A stretch of DNA of 56,119 nucleotides from JAFDVL01 sp043736395 (GTDB taxonomy: Bacteria; Acidobacteriota; Blastocatellia; RBC074). The stretch covers positions 1-56,119 of the forward strand of contig JAYTCQ010000020.1 of NCBI GenBank assembly GCA_043736395.1, in the 5' to 3' direction. The position numbers and the translations under genes are program-made. Positions 16,541 to 25,808 of this stretch are shown one piece after another. Each line of letters starts with the position of its first letter. Position 1 is the stretch's first letter. The notes beneath the pieces were generated by a model. That model made no database searches. It had not been told where the DNA came from and saw only the letters and a list, made by a program, of their open reading frames with translations.

Positions 16541-17200
16541 TATTTGCGCTTTTTGTTCCATACGTTGCGCATATTTTAAATTATATTGATCAACTTCTTT
16601 GGTGTGTCGCTTTTTATACTCCGGCCACATCATTGAAATTTTAATCCGATAGATCACCAGTTCGCGGCTCACGCCAAAATGTTTGGCAATATCGAATGTC
16701 GTTTTCCCCGTCATCACAAAACGTTGCAGCGATGAATACGGCACCAGCGCGGCGGCTCCGACGGCGTAGGCTTCTTCTTCATCAGATTCGTTGTAATCCC
16801 GCGCTATCATTTTTCCTTTATCGTTGGTTTTGGCAATTTCCAATTGGTTGGCTTTGTGACCGAGAAAGACGTGGCAGACTTCTTCCATTAACGTCGCCTG
16901 ATGCCGCGATTTCGGATGATTGGGATTGAGAATGACAAGTTGTCTGCCGTTCGGTAATGGTCGGGTAAAAGTTCCGCCCGACCAATCATTCGCGCCTTTG
17001 CCCAGTAAATGTTCACGAGCGGACTGCGAAAGCCCTTCGATCATTTTGAAATCAACGATCATCAATCCGGCGTATTGCGCGAGATCAAACGGATCAAGCG
17101 GCTCATCGTCGCGTCTAAGTCCGGCGAACGTCCGCAGGTTACGCGCCGATTGCTCGTATCGTCTGCCCTTCGGAGTAGGCGGTAGCGGGGCTTTCAGCAT
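16526..17200 (-). CDS. ImmA/IrrE-like (DUF955) metallopeptidase-family protein with altered HExxH
   Basis: 224 residues resembling ImmA/IrrE proteins. The helix expected to carry HExxH reads MEEVCHVFLGH, so the first zinc histidine is replaced by glutamate while the second histidine and a following GH are kept. Downstream EEEAYAVGAAALVP matches the family block containing the third ligand (E). The C terminus contains a helix-turn-helix-like stretch (TTFDIAKHFGVSRELVIYRI). Such proteins cleave repressors or regulate gene expression in stress or mobile elements; with the substitution, catalysis is uncertain. It stands alone, without a partner repressor gene. Confidence 0.7.
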   Translation of the reverse strand: MLKAPLPPTPKGRRYEQSARNLRTFAGLRRDDEPLDPFDLAQYAGLMIVDFKMIEGLSQSAREHLLGKGANDWSGGTFTRPLPNGRQLVILNPNHPKSRHQATLMEEVCHVFLGHKANQLEIAKTNDKGKMIARDYNESDEEEAYAVGAAALVPYSSLQRFVMTGKTTFDIAKHFGVSRELVIYRIKISMMWPEYKKRHTKEVDQYNLKYAQRMEQKAQIEKDS

Positions 17201-17352
17201 CGTTGTATTATAGTTTCAGAGTTAGGATGTTAGCGAGTGCCAGCGCGAGTATTAATAAATATTTTTCATCAACCTGTAATTTGCTGGCATAATAATGCTG
17301 GTCACTTTGCCTGACGCAAGCCCCTCTTTGAAATCTTCACCTCATCAACAAT

Positions 17353-19884
17353 ATGAAAATTTCCACTTCAAAAAGTTGCGCCTTTTTACTTTTATTTGGT
17401 TGGCTGTCAGTTTTAATAAGCTCCTGTTACGCGCAGCAAACATTGGTGCCGCAAGGTTCGCAATGGAAATATCTCGATAATGGCTCAGATCAAGGTACGT
17501 TGTGGCTTCAACCACCATTCGATGACAGCAGTTGGAAATCAGGCAAGGCGGAACTGGGGTACGGCGACAACGATGAAGCGACGACCGTCAGTTATGGCAG
17601 CGATGCCAATAATAAATTCATTACGACCTATTTTCGTACTTCATTCACTCTCGCCAATCCCGCCGCTTTCACCAGTTTCCCTTTGCGCCTCCTGCGCGAT
17701 GACGGAGCCGTAGTTTACTTAAACGGCATCGAAGTCTGGCGCTCAAATATGCCGGTCGGCAATATTACTGCCACCACATTGGCGACGACGGGCATCGGCG
17801 GAACGGACGAAACTACTTTTCAATTAACGACCATTAATCCTTCAGCCTTCGTCGCTGGCAAAAATGTCATTGCTGTTGAAATTCATCAATCGGCGCTCAC
17901 CAGTTCTGACATCAGCTTTGACCTTGAGTTGACAGGCAGCAACAAAGTGACTGTCACGCGCGGGCCATACCTGCAAACGGGGACGACAAATAGTTTGTTG
18001 GTGCGCTGGCGGACGGATATTGCCACGGATAGTCGTGTGCGCTACGGCACCACGCCAACGGAATTAAATTCAGGAATTCTTGAACCGTCCAGCACGACTG
18101 AACATATCGTAAAATTATCGGGGCTTACGCCGAACACAAAATATTATTATTCCATCGGCTCGAACGTTCAAACGCAAGCGGGAGGCGATGACACTCATTT
18201 TTTTATGACCCCTCCCCTCGCCGCGAAGCCCACAAGGATTTGGGTTTTAGGCGATGCGGGCTTTGGCAATGACGGGCAAAAATCTGTGCGTGACGCGTAT
18301 GCGAATTTCACGAGAACGCGTCACACCGATCTGTGGTTGATGCTGGGTGACAATGCCTATGACAGCGGAACTGACAGCGAATATCAGAATGGCATTTTCA
18401 ATATTTATCCCACGTTTTTAAGGCAATCCGTCCTCTGGCCGACGATTGGAAATCACGACACGAATCAAAGCTCGAATCCGGCGGCAGACATTCCTTATTA
18501 TCAAATTTTTTCGCTGCCCCAAAATGGAGAAGCAGGCGGATTGGCCTCCGGCACAGAAGATTATTATTCATTCGATTATGGCAACATTCATTTCGTATGC
18601 CTGGATTCGATGACTTCAGATCGGCAACCTGGCAGCCCGATGCTGACTTGGCTCGCGAGCGATCTGGCGACACAAAATAAATTGTGGGTCATCGCTTTCT
18701 GGCATCATCCGCCGTATAGCAAAGGCTCGCACGATTCTGACACCGACACGATCATGAGCGACATGCGGAAGAACATCGTGCCGCTGCTGGAGGCATATAA
18801 CGTTGATTTAGTCTTGACCGGACACAGCCACAGCTACGAACGATCTTTTTTAATTGATAGTCATTATGGCAGCTCGAATTCATTCTCAGAAAACCTTAAA
18901 AAAAATGCCGGAAGCGGGCGCAGCAATGAAACTGGCGCGTATCTAAAAGCAAATCGCAATGTTCACGAAGGCACTGTTTATGCGGTTGCGGGGACGGGTG
19001 GCCTGGCCCGAACCAGCCCGCTTAATCATCCGGCCATGAACGTGTCAATGAGTAGCCTTGGCTCTATGGTATTAGACGTAGACGGCAACAAACTCGAAGC
19101 AAAATTTTTAAATGAAACGGGAGTTATTTCCGATAGTTTCACTTTGCTGAAAGGCGTCGCTCCGCGGGAAGCCTTTAGTGTTTCTGCCGCGAATTATCAA
19201 CGTACCGCTTTGGCGGTCGAAGGCTTAATTTCAATTTTTGGCTCACAACTTGCACCATTCACCGCAACCGCTCCATCAATTCCATTGCCGATAAATTTGG
19301 CAAACACTGCCGTGAGAATTAAAGACAGCGCGGGCATCGAACGCAATGCGCCGTTGCTGTATGTGTCGCCTACACAAATCAATTGCCAAATCCCAAGCGG
19401 CACGAGAGCGGGCAATGCGGTCATCACAATTCTGACTGCCAATGGAACAATTTCGCTTGATAACGCAGTCCTGAGCGATGTCGCGCCTGGGCTGTTTACC
19501 GTCGAAGCGACCGGAGCAGGCTTAGCTGCGGCAAATATTCAGCGCGTGAAAAATCAAATTTCTACGTTTGACGTAGTTGCCAGATACGATAACGCTCTGA
19601 GCAAATTTGTCGCCGTCCCAATTGACTTGAGTGCGACGAATGAAGACGTCTATTTATTGCTTTACGGAACCGGAATTCGCCAACGCTCAACACTCGCAAA
19701 TGTCAAAATACAAATTGATAGAATCGAATTACAGCCAATATTCGCAGGAGCGCAGGGCACGTACGTTGGCGTAGACCAGGTTAATGTTTTGCTTCCACAA
19801 ATTTTAAAAGGACGCGGCGAAGTTCTACTGACGGTAGCGATTGACGGTAAAATTACTAACGCCGTGAAGGTCAATTTTAAATGA
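17353..19884 (+). CDS. Secreted purple-acid-phosphatase-like metallophosphoesterase with TIGR03437 tail
   Basis: 843 residues. Domains in order are: signal peptide (1-27), an N-terminal beta-sandwich (about 30-195, PFDDSSWKSGKAELGYGD), a fibronectin/PAP N-terminal domain (about 200-275, RGPYLQ, LTPNTKYYYSIG), a calcineurin-like phosphoesterase domain (about 295-560) and a Solibacter C-terminal domain (about 605-843). The phosphoesterase metal motifs are complete: GDAG near 299, GDNAYD near 332, GNHD near 366, HHPPYS near 451 and GHSHSYER near 490. It is likely a periplasmic or extracellular phosphatase. An in-frame ORF start upstream at 17295 belongs to another frame and is not used. Confidence 0.9.
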   Translation: MKISTSKSCAFLLLFGWLSVLISSCYAQQTLVPQGSQWKYLDNGSDQGTLWLQPPFDDSSWKSGKAELGYGDNDEATTVSYGSDANNKFITTYFRTSFTLANPAAFTSFPLRLLRDDGAVVYLNGIEVWRSNMPVGNITATTLATTGIGGTDETTFQLTTINPSAFVAGKNVIAVEIHQSALTSSDISFDLELTGSNKVTVTRGPYLQTGTTNSLLVRWRTDIATDSRVRYGTTPTELNSGILEPSSTTEHIVKLSGLTPNTKYYYSIGSNVQTQAGGDDTHFFMTPPLAAKPTRIWVLGDAGFGNDGQKSVRDAYANFTRTRHTDLWLMLGDNAYDSGTDSEYQNGIFNIYPTFLRQSVLWPTIGNHDTNQSSNPAADIPYYQIFSLPQNGEAGGLASGTEDYYSFDYGNIHFVCLDSMTSDRQPGSPMLTWLASDLATQNKLWVIAFWHHPPYSKGSHDSDTDTIMSDMRKNIVPLLEAYNVDLVLTGHSHSYERSFLIDSHYGSSNSFSENLKKNAGSGRSNETGAYLKANRNVHEGTVYAVAGTGGLARTSPLNHPAMNVSMSSLGSMVLDVDGNKLEAKFLNETGVISDSFTLLKGVAPREAFSVSAANYQRTALAVEGLISIFGSQLAPFTATAPSIPLPINLANTAVRIKDSAGIERNAPLLYVSPTQINCQIPSGTRAGNAVITILTANGTISLDNAVLSDVAPGLFTVEATGAGLAAANIQRVKNQISTFDVVARYDNALSKFVAVPIDLSATNEDVYLLLYGTGIRQRSTLANVKIQIDRIELQPIFAGAQGTYVGVDQVNVLLPQILKGRGEVLLTVAIDGKITNAVKVNFK

Positions 19885-19964
19885 GAAATTTGTGATTCAT
19901 TGATAGATCGGGTATTAAATATCGCTGTTCGCATCTTAGGAAATTATTTTTGGAATAAATATAA

Positions 19965-21509
19965 ATGAAGAATTTCTCTCTCAGATCACTTTTACTCGTC
20001 CTTGTTATTTCCACTTTCAGTTTTGCGCAAGCTCCGAAAATTTCCCCTGAAGATCAGGCAGTTCTGGATCGCATTTCCTCCGATTCATTGAAGGGACACT
20101 TGTCTTTTATCGCCTCAGATTTGCTCGAAGGGCGCGACACTCCTTCGCGCGGACAGGACATCGCGGCGGAATATATCGCCGCGCAATTTCGACGTGCCGG
20201 ACTCGAACCCGTGGGCGATGATGGGTATTTTCAGACTGCAAATTGGGTACAGCCCGAAGGCGTCACGGAAGGATTTTCGCTGACATTTTCACGGGCGAAA
20301 ATGCGCTTCAAAATTAATCCTGAGCAGGTCAGTTTCACTTCCGATCAGGCTTTGAATATTGCGCGCGGCTTATTATTCAAGGTGGATTACAAGGATCAAA
20401 AATCCTGGGAAGCGTTAACTGAAGCGCAGGTCAAAGACAAAATTATCTTCACGGAAATCCCTGATTATCGGCGTGAAGAACGCTCTAAGTGGCGCGAATT
20501 ATTTCAGGCGATGATGACGTTTCAAAACAAAATGCGTGCGCTCAATCCGGCGCTGATTGTGTCCGTAGATCGCATTGAAACGAAGGGAAAAGGCATTGGT
20601 TCACGTCGTTTAATTGACCCTGAAAATCGCCCGAATGCGAATGCCGCGCAACCCCTGCTGATGATTCACGATCCGAAAATTGTGAAGATGTTTGACGCGA
20701 TGAAACCGGGAGCTTCGTTTGCTCGCCTCTCTCTAAATGTTCCGGCGGTGAATGAAAAACCTGTGAAGCTCCGCAACGTGATTGGATTGTTGCGTGGCTC
20801 CGATCCAGTTTTGAAAGACACGTATGTGATGGTGACAGCGCATTATGACCACATCGGAATTAAGCCGAATTGCGAAGAAAAAGATTGCATCAACAACGGA
20901 GCCAACGACGATGGCAGTGGAACGGTTTCGGTGATTGAACTCGCGAATGCATTGGCGACGCGTGCTGCCAGACCAAAACGCAGCATTATTTTTATGACGG
21001 TTTTCGGCGAAGAAAAAGGTTTGCTCGGTTCGCGTTATTACGGACGGCATCCGGTTTTTCCGATTGAAAAAACTGTCGCGGATGTGAATTTAGAACAGGT
21101 CGGACGGACTGATGATTCGGATGGTTCGCAAGTGAATCGCGCGAGCATGACGGGCTTTGATTTTTCTGATGTCGGAGAAATTTTCCAGGCAGCCGGAGAA
21201 TTAACTGGCATCACAGTCTTCAAGCATCCACAAAATTCCGACGCCTTTTTTGGTCGTAGCGACAATCAGGCTTTAGCCGATCAAGGTGTTCCCGCGCATA
21301 CAATTTGTGTCGCGTTTGAATACCCCGATTATCACGGACTCGGCGATCATTGGGATAAAGTTGACTACGACAACATGGCGCGAACGAACAAAATGGTGGC
21401 GTTAGGATTGCTAATGATTGCAGAGAAAGAAGAAGCTCCGAAATGGAACGAAGCGAATCCGAAAACGGCGAGATATGTGAAGGCGTGGAAAGATCGGCAA
21501 GGAAAATAA
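19965..21509 (+). CDS. Secreted M28-family metallopeptidase
   Basis: 514 residues with a signal peptide (1-21). The peptidase M28 domain has all zinc ligands in place: H293 and D295 in TAHYDHIG, D315 in GANDDGSG, E349/E350 in GEEKGLLGS, NLEQVGR, and a late histidine in PDYHGLGDHWDKVDYD. An inserted, probably PA-like, region (about 100-270) lies between the N-terminal and catalytic parts. It is an aminopeptidase-type enzyme acting outside the cytoplasm. It faces pncB convergently across an inverted repeat. Confidence 0.92.
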   Translation: MKNFSLRSLLLVLVISTFSFAQAPKISPEDQAVLDRISSDSLKGHLSFIASDLLEGRDTPSRGQDIAAEYIAAQFRRAGLEPVGDDGYFQTANWVQPEGVTEGFSLTFSRAKMRFKINPEQVSFTSDQALNIARGLLFKVDYKDQKSWEALTEAQVKDKIIFTEIPDYRREERSKWRELFQAMMTFQNKMRALNPALIVSVDRIETKGKGIGSRRLIDPENRPNANAAQPLLMIHDPKIVKMFDAMKPGASFARLSLNVPAVNEKPVKLRNVIGLLRGSDPVLKDTYVMVTAHYDHIGIKPNCEEKDCINNGANDDGSGTVSVIELANALATRAARPKRSIIFMTVFGEEKGLLGSRYYGRHPVFPIEKTVADVNLEQVGRTDDSDGSQVNRASMTGFDFSDVGEIFQAAGELTGITVFKHPQNSDAFFGRSDNQALADQGVPAHTICVAFEYPDYHGLGDHWDKVDYDNMARTNKMVALGLLMIAEKEEAPKWNEANPKTARYVKAWKDRQGK

Positions 21510-21512
21510 AAG

Positions 21513-21588
21513 TCCAACAAACTTCAGTTTGTTGAGGTTTTTAAAAGAAGTATCCCTGCCGAAAATCTCGACAAACTGAAGTTTATCG
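21513..21588. repeat. Inverted repeat (AAACTTCAGTTTGT family)
   Basis: Arms 21513-21535 and 21567-21588 carry CAACAAACTTCAGTTTGTTG-like and GACAAACTGAAGTTTATC-like sequence. Each arm is itself palindromic. A third copy lies at 22971-22998 on the other side of pncB. The pncB stop codon (21583-21585) is inside the right arm. Confidence 0.85.
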
Positions 21589-22860
21589 AACATTCATTTC
21601 CGCAAAACTCACCGGATACAACTCACGTTTTTCGGACAACGTTTTCAATTCCTGCTGACAATAAGATTGTATTTCGCGCAATGAAAAATAGGGTTTGCTC
21701 GCTTCTCCATTTTTCATCACAAGCTGCATCAAAGGTTTTCCGTCAGCATTTTCGCTGCTGAATTTTCTCACCTCATCTCCGATCATCAATCCGTTTTCGT
21801 ACTTGCGCCACACCTGTTTGCGATACGGAATCGTAGCTTTGCCTTCGCTTAATTTTTGTTTTGGCTGCCCGTTCAATTCGACTAATTTATAAACTCCCGA
21901 CAGTGCCGGAGCGTCGCGCGAAGTCGAAAGGTCAGTGCCGACGCCGAAGGAATCTATCGGCGCATCTTGCGCTAACAATTCGGCAATTTTAATTTCATCC
22001 AAATCGCCGCTGACCATAATTTTTGCTTGATGTAAACCGGCGTCATCAAGAATTTTTCGCACTTGTTTTGCGTTCTGCAATAAATCTCCGCTGTCAATGC
22101 GGATGCCTTTGAGAGACGTTCCAATTTTTGTTGCTAACTTCGCGCCGTTGATCGTATCGTACGTGTCAATCAGCAACGTCGTATGCTCGGGAAAAACCTT
22201 GTGAAAAGATTTGAACGAATCAAATTCATCCGCGAACGAAATGACCCACGAATGCGCCGCAGTGCCGAAAACAGGGATTCCGAAGACCATTCCAGCTTCG
22301 ACGTTGGAGGTTCCTACGCAACCTGCGATATACGCCGCCCGCGCTGCGTGTAATCCTGCGTCCATTCCGTGCGCGCGGCGAGTACCGAATTCGACAACGC
22401 TACGACCGTTTGCGGCTTCGACAATTCGCGCGGCTTTACTGGCAATCATCGTTTGAAAATTGATGGTGGAAAGCAAAAATGTCTCGACAATTTGCGCTTC
22501 AATCAGCGGAGCCGTGATGCGCAAAACGGGTTCATTCGGAAAGAAAATTGTGCCTTCCTGCATCGCCCACACTTCACCGGAGAACCGGAAATTTTTGAGA
22601 TACACAAAAAAATCTTCGGAGACATGCGCGAACACGGGAAGCGATTTTAAATACGAAATTTCTTCCGCGCTAAAACGCAAATTTTGCAAATATTCCAACG
22701 CCTGCTGAATTCCCGCGAGTACCAGAAACGAACGATTCGCCGGGAATTTTCGGACGAATAATTCAAAGCTGGCAACGTCATCTTGACGCCCATTCGCCAG
22801 GTATCCGGCAGCCATCGTGAGCTGATAAAGATCGGTAGCAATTCCTAAGTTTTTGGTCAT
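21583..22860 (-). CDS. pncB: Nicotinate phosphoribosyltransferase
   Basis: 425 residues; converts nicotinate and PRPP to nicotinate mononucleotide in NAD salvage. Recognised by the N-terminal TDLYQLTMAAGYL, EFGTRRAHGMDAG, the phosphorylated-histidine region GTAAHSWV, GIRIDSGDLLQ and MVSGDLDE. It has a strong sigma-70 promoter with a palindromic operator between promoter and start codon, so it is probably repressed when NAD precursors are sufficient. The last codons (NVR and TAA) are supplied by an inverted-repeat arm. Confidence 0.95.
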   Translation of the reverse strand: MTKNLGIATDLYQLTMAAGYLANGRQDDVASFELFVRKFPANRSFLVLAGIQQALEYLQNLRFSAEEISYLKSLPVFAHVSEDFFVYLKNFRFSGEVWAMQEGTIFFPNEPVLRITAPLIEAQIVETFLLSTINFQTMIASKAARIVEAANGRSVVEFGTRRAHGMDAGLHAARAAYIAGCVGTSNVEAGMVFGIPVFGTAAHSWVISFADEFDSFKSFHKVFPEHTTLLIDTYDTINGAKLATKIGTSLKGIRIDSGDLLQNAKQVRKILDDAGLHQAKIMVSGDLDEIKIAELLAQDAPIDSFGVGTDLSTSRDAPALSGVYKLVELNGQPKQKLSEGKATIPYRKQVWRKYENGLMIGDEVRKFSSENADGKPLMQLVMKNGEASKPYFSLREIQSYCQQELKTLSEKRELYPVSFAEMNVR

Positions 22861-22870
22861 ATAAACCGCC

Positions 22871-22891
22871 TTAGTGTAAAAAGTACACTAA
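22871..22891. promoter_or_regulatory. Palindromic operator at the pncB start region
   Basis: TTAGTGTA-N5-TACACTAA is a perfect 8-bp inverted repeat. It begins at the last base of the -10 box and ends 10 bp before the pncB ATG, an ideal repressor position. An NAD-pathway repressor (NrtR or another) is the natural candidate, but the regulator is not in the window. Confidence 0.75.
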
Positions 22892-22919
22892 CTATAGCGT
22901 GAGAATTGTGAGCTGTCAA
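22891..22919 (-). promoter_or_regulatory. Strong sigma-70 promoter of pncB
   Basis: On the minus strand a consensus TTGACA (22914-22919) and TATAGT (22891-22896) are spaced exactly 17 bp apart. The start point would fall inside the adjacent palindrome. Confidence 0.8.
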
Positions 22920-22970
22920 GATGTTGATTAGGAAATTGCGCGGAGTTGGGTATAATCGGCGTTTCGTAAT

Positions 22971-22998
22971 GTTCGATAAACTTCAGTTTGTCGAAGAC
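22971..22998. repeat. Palindromic repeat copy upstream of gatB
   Basis: TTCGATAAACTTCAGTTTGTCGAA-type palindrome, matching the arms at 21513-21588. It sits downstream of a TATAAT (22951-22956) in the gatB leader. Confidence 0.75.
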
Positions 22999-23074
22999 GT
23001 GCGAAAGGAAATAATTTGTTTTGTAGAGATGTGCGACAGGCTGACAGCCTATCGTACCTTTTAAGGAGTTATCT

Positions 23075-24547
23075 GTGAAAGAAGGTTGGGAAGCTGTTAT
23101 CGGTCTTGAAATCCACGCGCAACTCGCGACGGAGACGAAAATCTTTTGTCGTTGCTCGGCGACGTTTGGCGATGAGCCGAATGCGAATACGTGTCCGGTT
23201 TGTCTGGCGTTGCCTGGTGCTTTGCCGGTGATGAACCGTCAGGCACTGGAATGCGCAGGCAAGGCTGCGCTCGCGCTTGGGTTGAAAATAAATCTGACAT
23301 CTATCTTTTCGCGCAAGAATTATTTCTATCCCGATTTGCCGAAAGGCTACCAGATTTCACAATTCGATAAGCCATTTTCGGAACACGGCGCAGTTGAAAT
23401 TTTATCCAGCGAACGCGATGAAGGCGGACGCCCGATTGAATGGCAGCTCAAGAAATTCGGCATCACTCGTGCGCACATTGAAGAGGACGCGGGGAAATCT
23501 GTCCACGACATCGGCGAGGCTACGAAGTCGTACGTGAATTTGAATCGCGCTGGAACTCCGTTACTTGAAATTGTCAGCGAACCGGATTTTCGCACAAGCT
23601 GGGAAGCGTACGATTACGTCGCGTTTGTGCGGCGTACGCTGCAAGATATTGGCGTGTGCGACGGCAACATGGAAGAAGGGAATTTGCGCTGCGACGCCAA
23701 CGTTTCGGTACGCCGTCCGGGCGATCCGTTCGGAACCAGAACTGAAACGAAAAATATCAATTCGCTGCGATTTATTCAGAAAGCGATTGATTACGAAATT
23801 GCGCGGCAAATCGAAGTCATCGAATCCGGCGGAAAAATTTATCAGGAAACACGCCTCTGGAACGAAAAAGAAAATCGCACATTTATGATGCGCTCCAAGG
23901 AAGACGCGCACGATTATCGTTATTTTCCTGAACCGGATTTGCCACCTTTGGAAGTCAGCGAAGCGTGGATTGAAAATCTAAAATCCGGCTTGCCGGAACT
24001 GCCCGAAGCCAGGCGGCAACGCTTCATCAAAGAATATGAATTGTCTCCCGAAGACGCCTTAACATTGACGAGTTCGCGTGCGCTGGGCGATTACTACGAA
24101 ACCGTAGTCAAGGTTTCCGGCAATCACAAACTCGCCGCGAACTGGGTTTTATCAGAGCTACTGCGCGAACTGAATAATTCAAATATTTCAATCAGCGATT
24201 GCAAAGTCACTTCGGAAAATTTAGGAAAAATGATTGGCTTGATTGAGGACTCCACGATTAGCGGCAAGATTGCGAAAGATGTCTTCGCCGAAATGTGGAC
24301 GAACGGCGGCGACCCTGAAACGATCATCAATGACAAAGGCTGGGTACAGATTACGGACACTTCGGCGATTGAAAAAATTGTAGACGAAGTCATCGCGAAT
24401 AATCCTGGACAGGTCGCCGGATACAAAGCAGGCAAAGTGCAATTGATGGGATTTTTCGTTGGCCAAGTGCTGAAAGCCAGCGGCGGCAAGGCGAATCCGC
24501 AGGCGGTGAATGAGATTGTGAAGGCGAAGTTGGAAGGGGAATTCTAA
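23075..24547 (+). CDS. gatB: Aspartyl/glutamyl-tRNA amidotransferase subunit B
   Basis: 490 residues; transamidates misacylated Glu-tRNA(Gln)/Asp-tRNA(Asn). The start is a GTG at 23075 with AAGGAG 7 bases upstream. The N-terminal GLEIHAQL, the zinc site C-R-C...CPVC, FYPDLPKGYQISQ, LNRAGTPLLEIVSEPD and DYRYFPEPDLPPL are all diagnostic. The C-terminal YqeY-like domain ends with NPGQVAGYKAGK and KASGGKANPQAVNE. No gatA or gatC nearby. Confidence 0.97.
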   Translation: MKEGWEAVIGLEIHAQLATETKIFCRCSATFGDEPNANTCPVCLALPGALPVMNRQALECAGKAALALGLKINLTSIFSRKNYFYPDLPKGYQISQFDKPFSEHGAVEILSSERDEGGRPIEWQLKKFGITRAHIEEDAGKSVHDIGEATKSYVNLNRAGTPLLEIVSEPDFRTSWEAYDYVAFVRRTLQDIGVCDGNMEEGNLRCDANVSVRRPGDPFGTRTETKNINSLRFIQKAIDYEIARQIEVIESGGKIYQETRLWNEKENRTFMMRSKEDAHDYRYFPEPDLPPLEVSEAWIENLKSGLPELPEARRQRFIKEYELSPEDALTLTSSRALGDYYETVVKVSGNHKLAANWVLSELLRELNNSNISISDCKVTSENLGKMIGLIEDSTISGKIAKDVFAEMWTNGGDPETIINDKGWVQITDTSAIEKIVDEVIANNPGQVAGYKAGKVQLMGFFVGQVLKASGGKANPQAVNEIVKAKLEGEF

Positions 24548-24572
24548 TTTAGTTGGAATTAAATAAATAAAT

Positions 24573-25457
24573 ATGACCCTCAACTACGAAAAGCTTACAC
24601 ATCTAAATTTGAAAATTCATTCAACGCTTAATGAGAAATGGGTTCAGGATCGTATTGCTGAAGACCCCACCATTTTAGAGCTTGGCGATGTTATCCTCAA
24701 AGATCGAGAAAGAAATCAACCACGTGCGGGACGATTAGATTTGCTTCTTCAGGAAGTCGTCGGAAATCGTCGTTTTGAAGTAGAAATTCAACTTGGAAAA
24801 ACGGATGAATCACACATCATTCGTACTATTGAATATTGGGATATTGAGCGTAAGCGTTATCCACAATATGATCACACTGCCGTTATTGTTGCTGAGGAAA
24901 TTACCAGCCGTTTCTTAAATGTTATTTCATTATTCAATGGAACAATTCCCTTAATTGCAATTCAAATGCGAGCGGTGCAGCTTGGCAATTCAGTCTCACT
25001 TGTATTTACGACAGTATTAGACCAATTACAACTTGGTCTTGTTGATGAAGATGAAGAGGTTCATGAGGCTACGGACAGGTCTTATTGGGAAACACGTGGA
25101 TCGAAAGCAACAGTTGCGATGGCAGATGAACTTCTTGAAATTCTCAAACAACATGATCCTGTGCTTGAGCTTAAATATAATAAATTTTATATAGGACTTG
25201 CCCGACAAGGACAACCAGATAACTTTGTAATATTTCGCCCTCAGAAAAACTCTATTCGTGTAGAGCCGCGACTTAAAAAAGATGAGGAAATTGAACAGAA
25301 GATTGAGGCGGCAGGTCTTGATGTAATGGATTATGACAATCGGTGGAGCCGTTATCGAATTCGTCTAAATAAGGGCGAAGTCAAAAAACATATTGAAATC
25401 CTACAAGACCTACTTTATTTCGCATATAAGGAATTTGGTGATGGAACCAATAATTAA
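24573..25457 (+). CDS. Possible PD-(D/E)XK nuclease-superfamily protein
   Basis: 294 residues, more AT-rich than its neighbours. The N-terminal half shows a nuclease-like pattern: E27-like acids in WVQDRIAEDP, D56 in GRLDLLL, then E69-V-E71-I-Q73, followed by DESHIIRTIEYWDIERKRYP. This is the D...ExQ/ExK layout of PD-(D/E)XK folds. The C-terminal part (about 190-290) is a separate region rich in charged residues. No named family is recognised. It starts an accessory patch with a toxin-antitoxin pair. The ribosome binding site is weak. Confidence 0.5.
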   Translation: MTLNYEKLTHLNLKIHSTLNEKWVQDRIAEDPTILELGDVILKDRERNQPRAGRLDLLLQEVVGNRRFEVEIQLGKTDESHIIRTIEYWDIERKRYPQYDHTAVIVAEEITSRFLNVISLFNGTIPLIAIQMRAVQLGNSVSLVFTTVLDQLQLGLVDEDEEVHEATDRSYWETRGSKATVAMADELLEILKQHDPVLELKYNKFYIGLARQGQPDNFVIFRPQKNSIRVEPRLKKDEEIEQKIEAAGLDVMDYDNRWSRYRIRLNKGEVKKHIEILQDLLYFAYKEFGDGTNN

Positions 25458-25474
25458 TTAAAATTTCAGACGTA

Positions 25475-25804
25475 ATGATGCTCCAGAAAAAATTACTACA
25501 AATCAGAGCATTAATTCGACTTCGCCATTACGAAATGTCGGCACACGCTACTTCGGCACACGCTACTTCGGCACACGCTACTGAGGAAATGGCAGAAGAC
25601 AATTTAGATATTTTTGATGTTGAGCAGTCCGTCTTAAATGGAGAGATTACAAGAATTGAAAGGGATGATCCGCGTGGTACAAAGTACATCATTGAGGGTA
25701 CGGCGGTAGATCAATTAACACCTGTTGGAGTGGTTGGGCGTTTTCTAGGCGATGAACGTTATCTGATAATCACGGTCTATGAAGTTACTGAATTAGAAAG
25801 GTAA
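25475..25804 (+). CDS. DUF4258 protein, probable toxin of a DUF4258/YgiT pair
   Basis: 109 residues. The DUF4258 core is visible: HYEMSAHAT, EEMAEDNLDIFDVEQSVLNGEI, GTKYIIEG and YLIITVYEV. DUF4258 proteins are RelE/MqsR-like and are often paired with a zinc-finger antitoxin, as here, 4 bases downstream. Residues 22-36 are three exact copies of SAHAT, encoded by a 15-bp tandem triplication that interrupts the normally compact start of the domain. The activity may be altered by this expansion. Confidence 0.7.
   Translation: MMLQKKLLQIRALIRLRHYEMSAHATSAHATSAHATEEMAEDNLDIFDVEQSVLNGEITRIERDDPRGTKYIIEGTAVDQLTPVGVVGRFLGDERYLIITVYEVTELER
25538..25582 (+). repeat. 15-bp tandem repeat, three copies, in frame
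   Basis: TCGGCACACGCTACT occurs three times in exact tandem within the DUF4258 gene. Since 15 is a multiple of 3, changes in copy number keep the frame. Confidence 0.97.
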
Positions 25805-25808
25805 AAAT

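Noticed and set aside
25538..25582. Short CRISPR-like array
   Set aside because: Three exact tandem 15-bp units have no spacers and are in frame within a gene.
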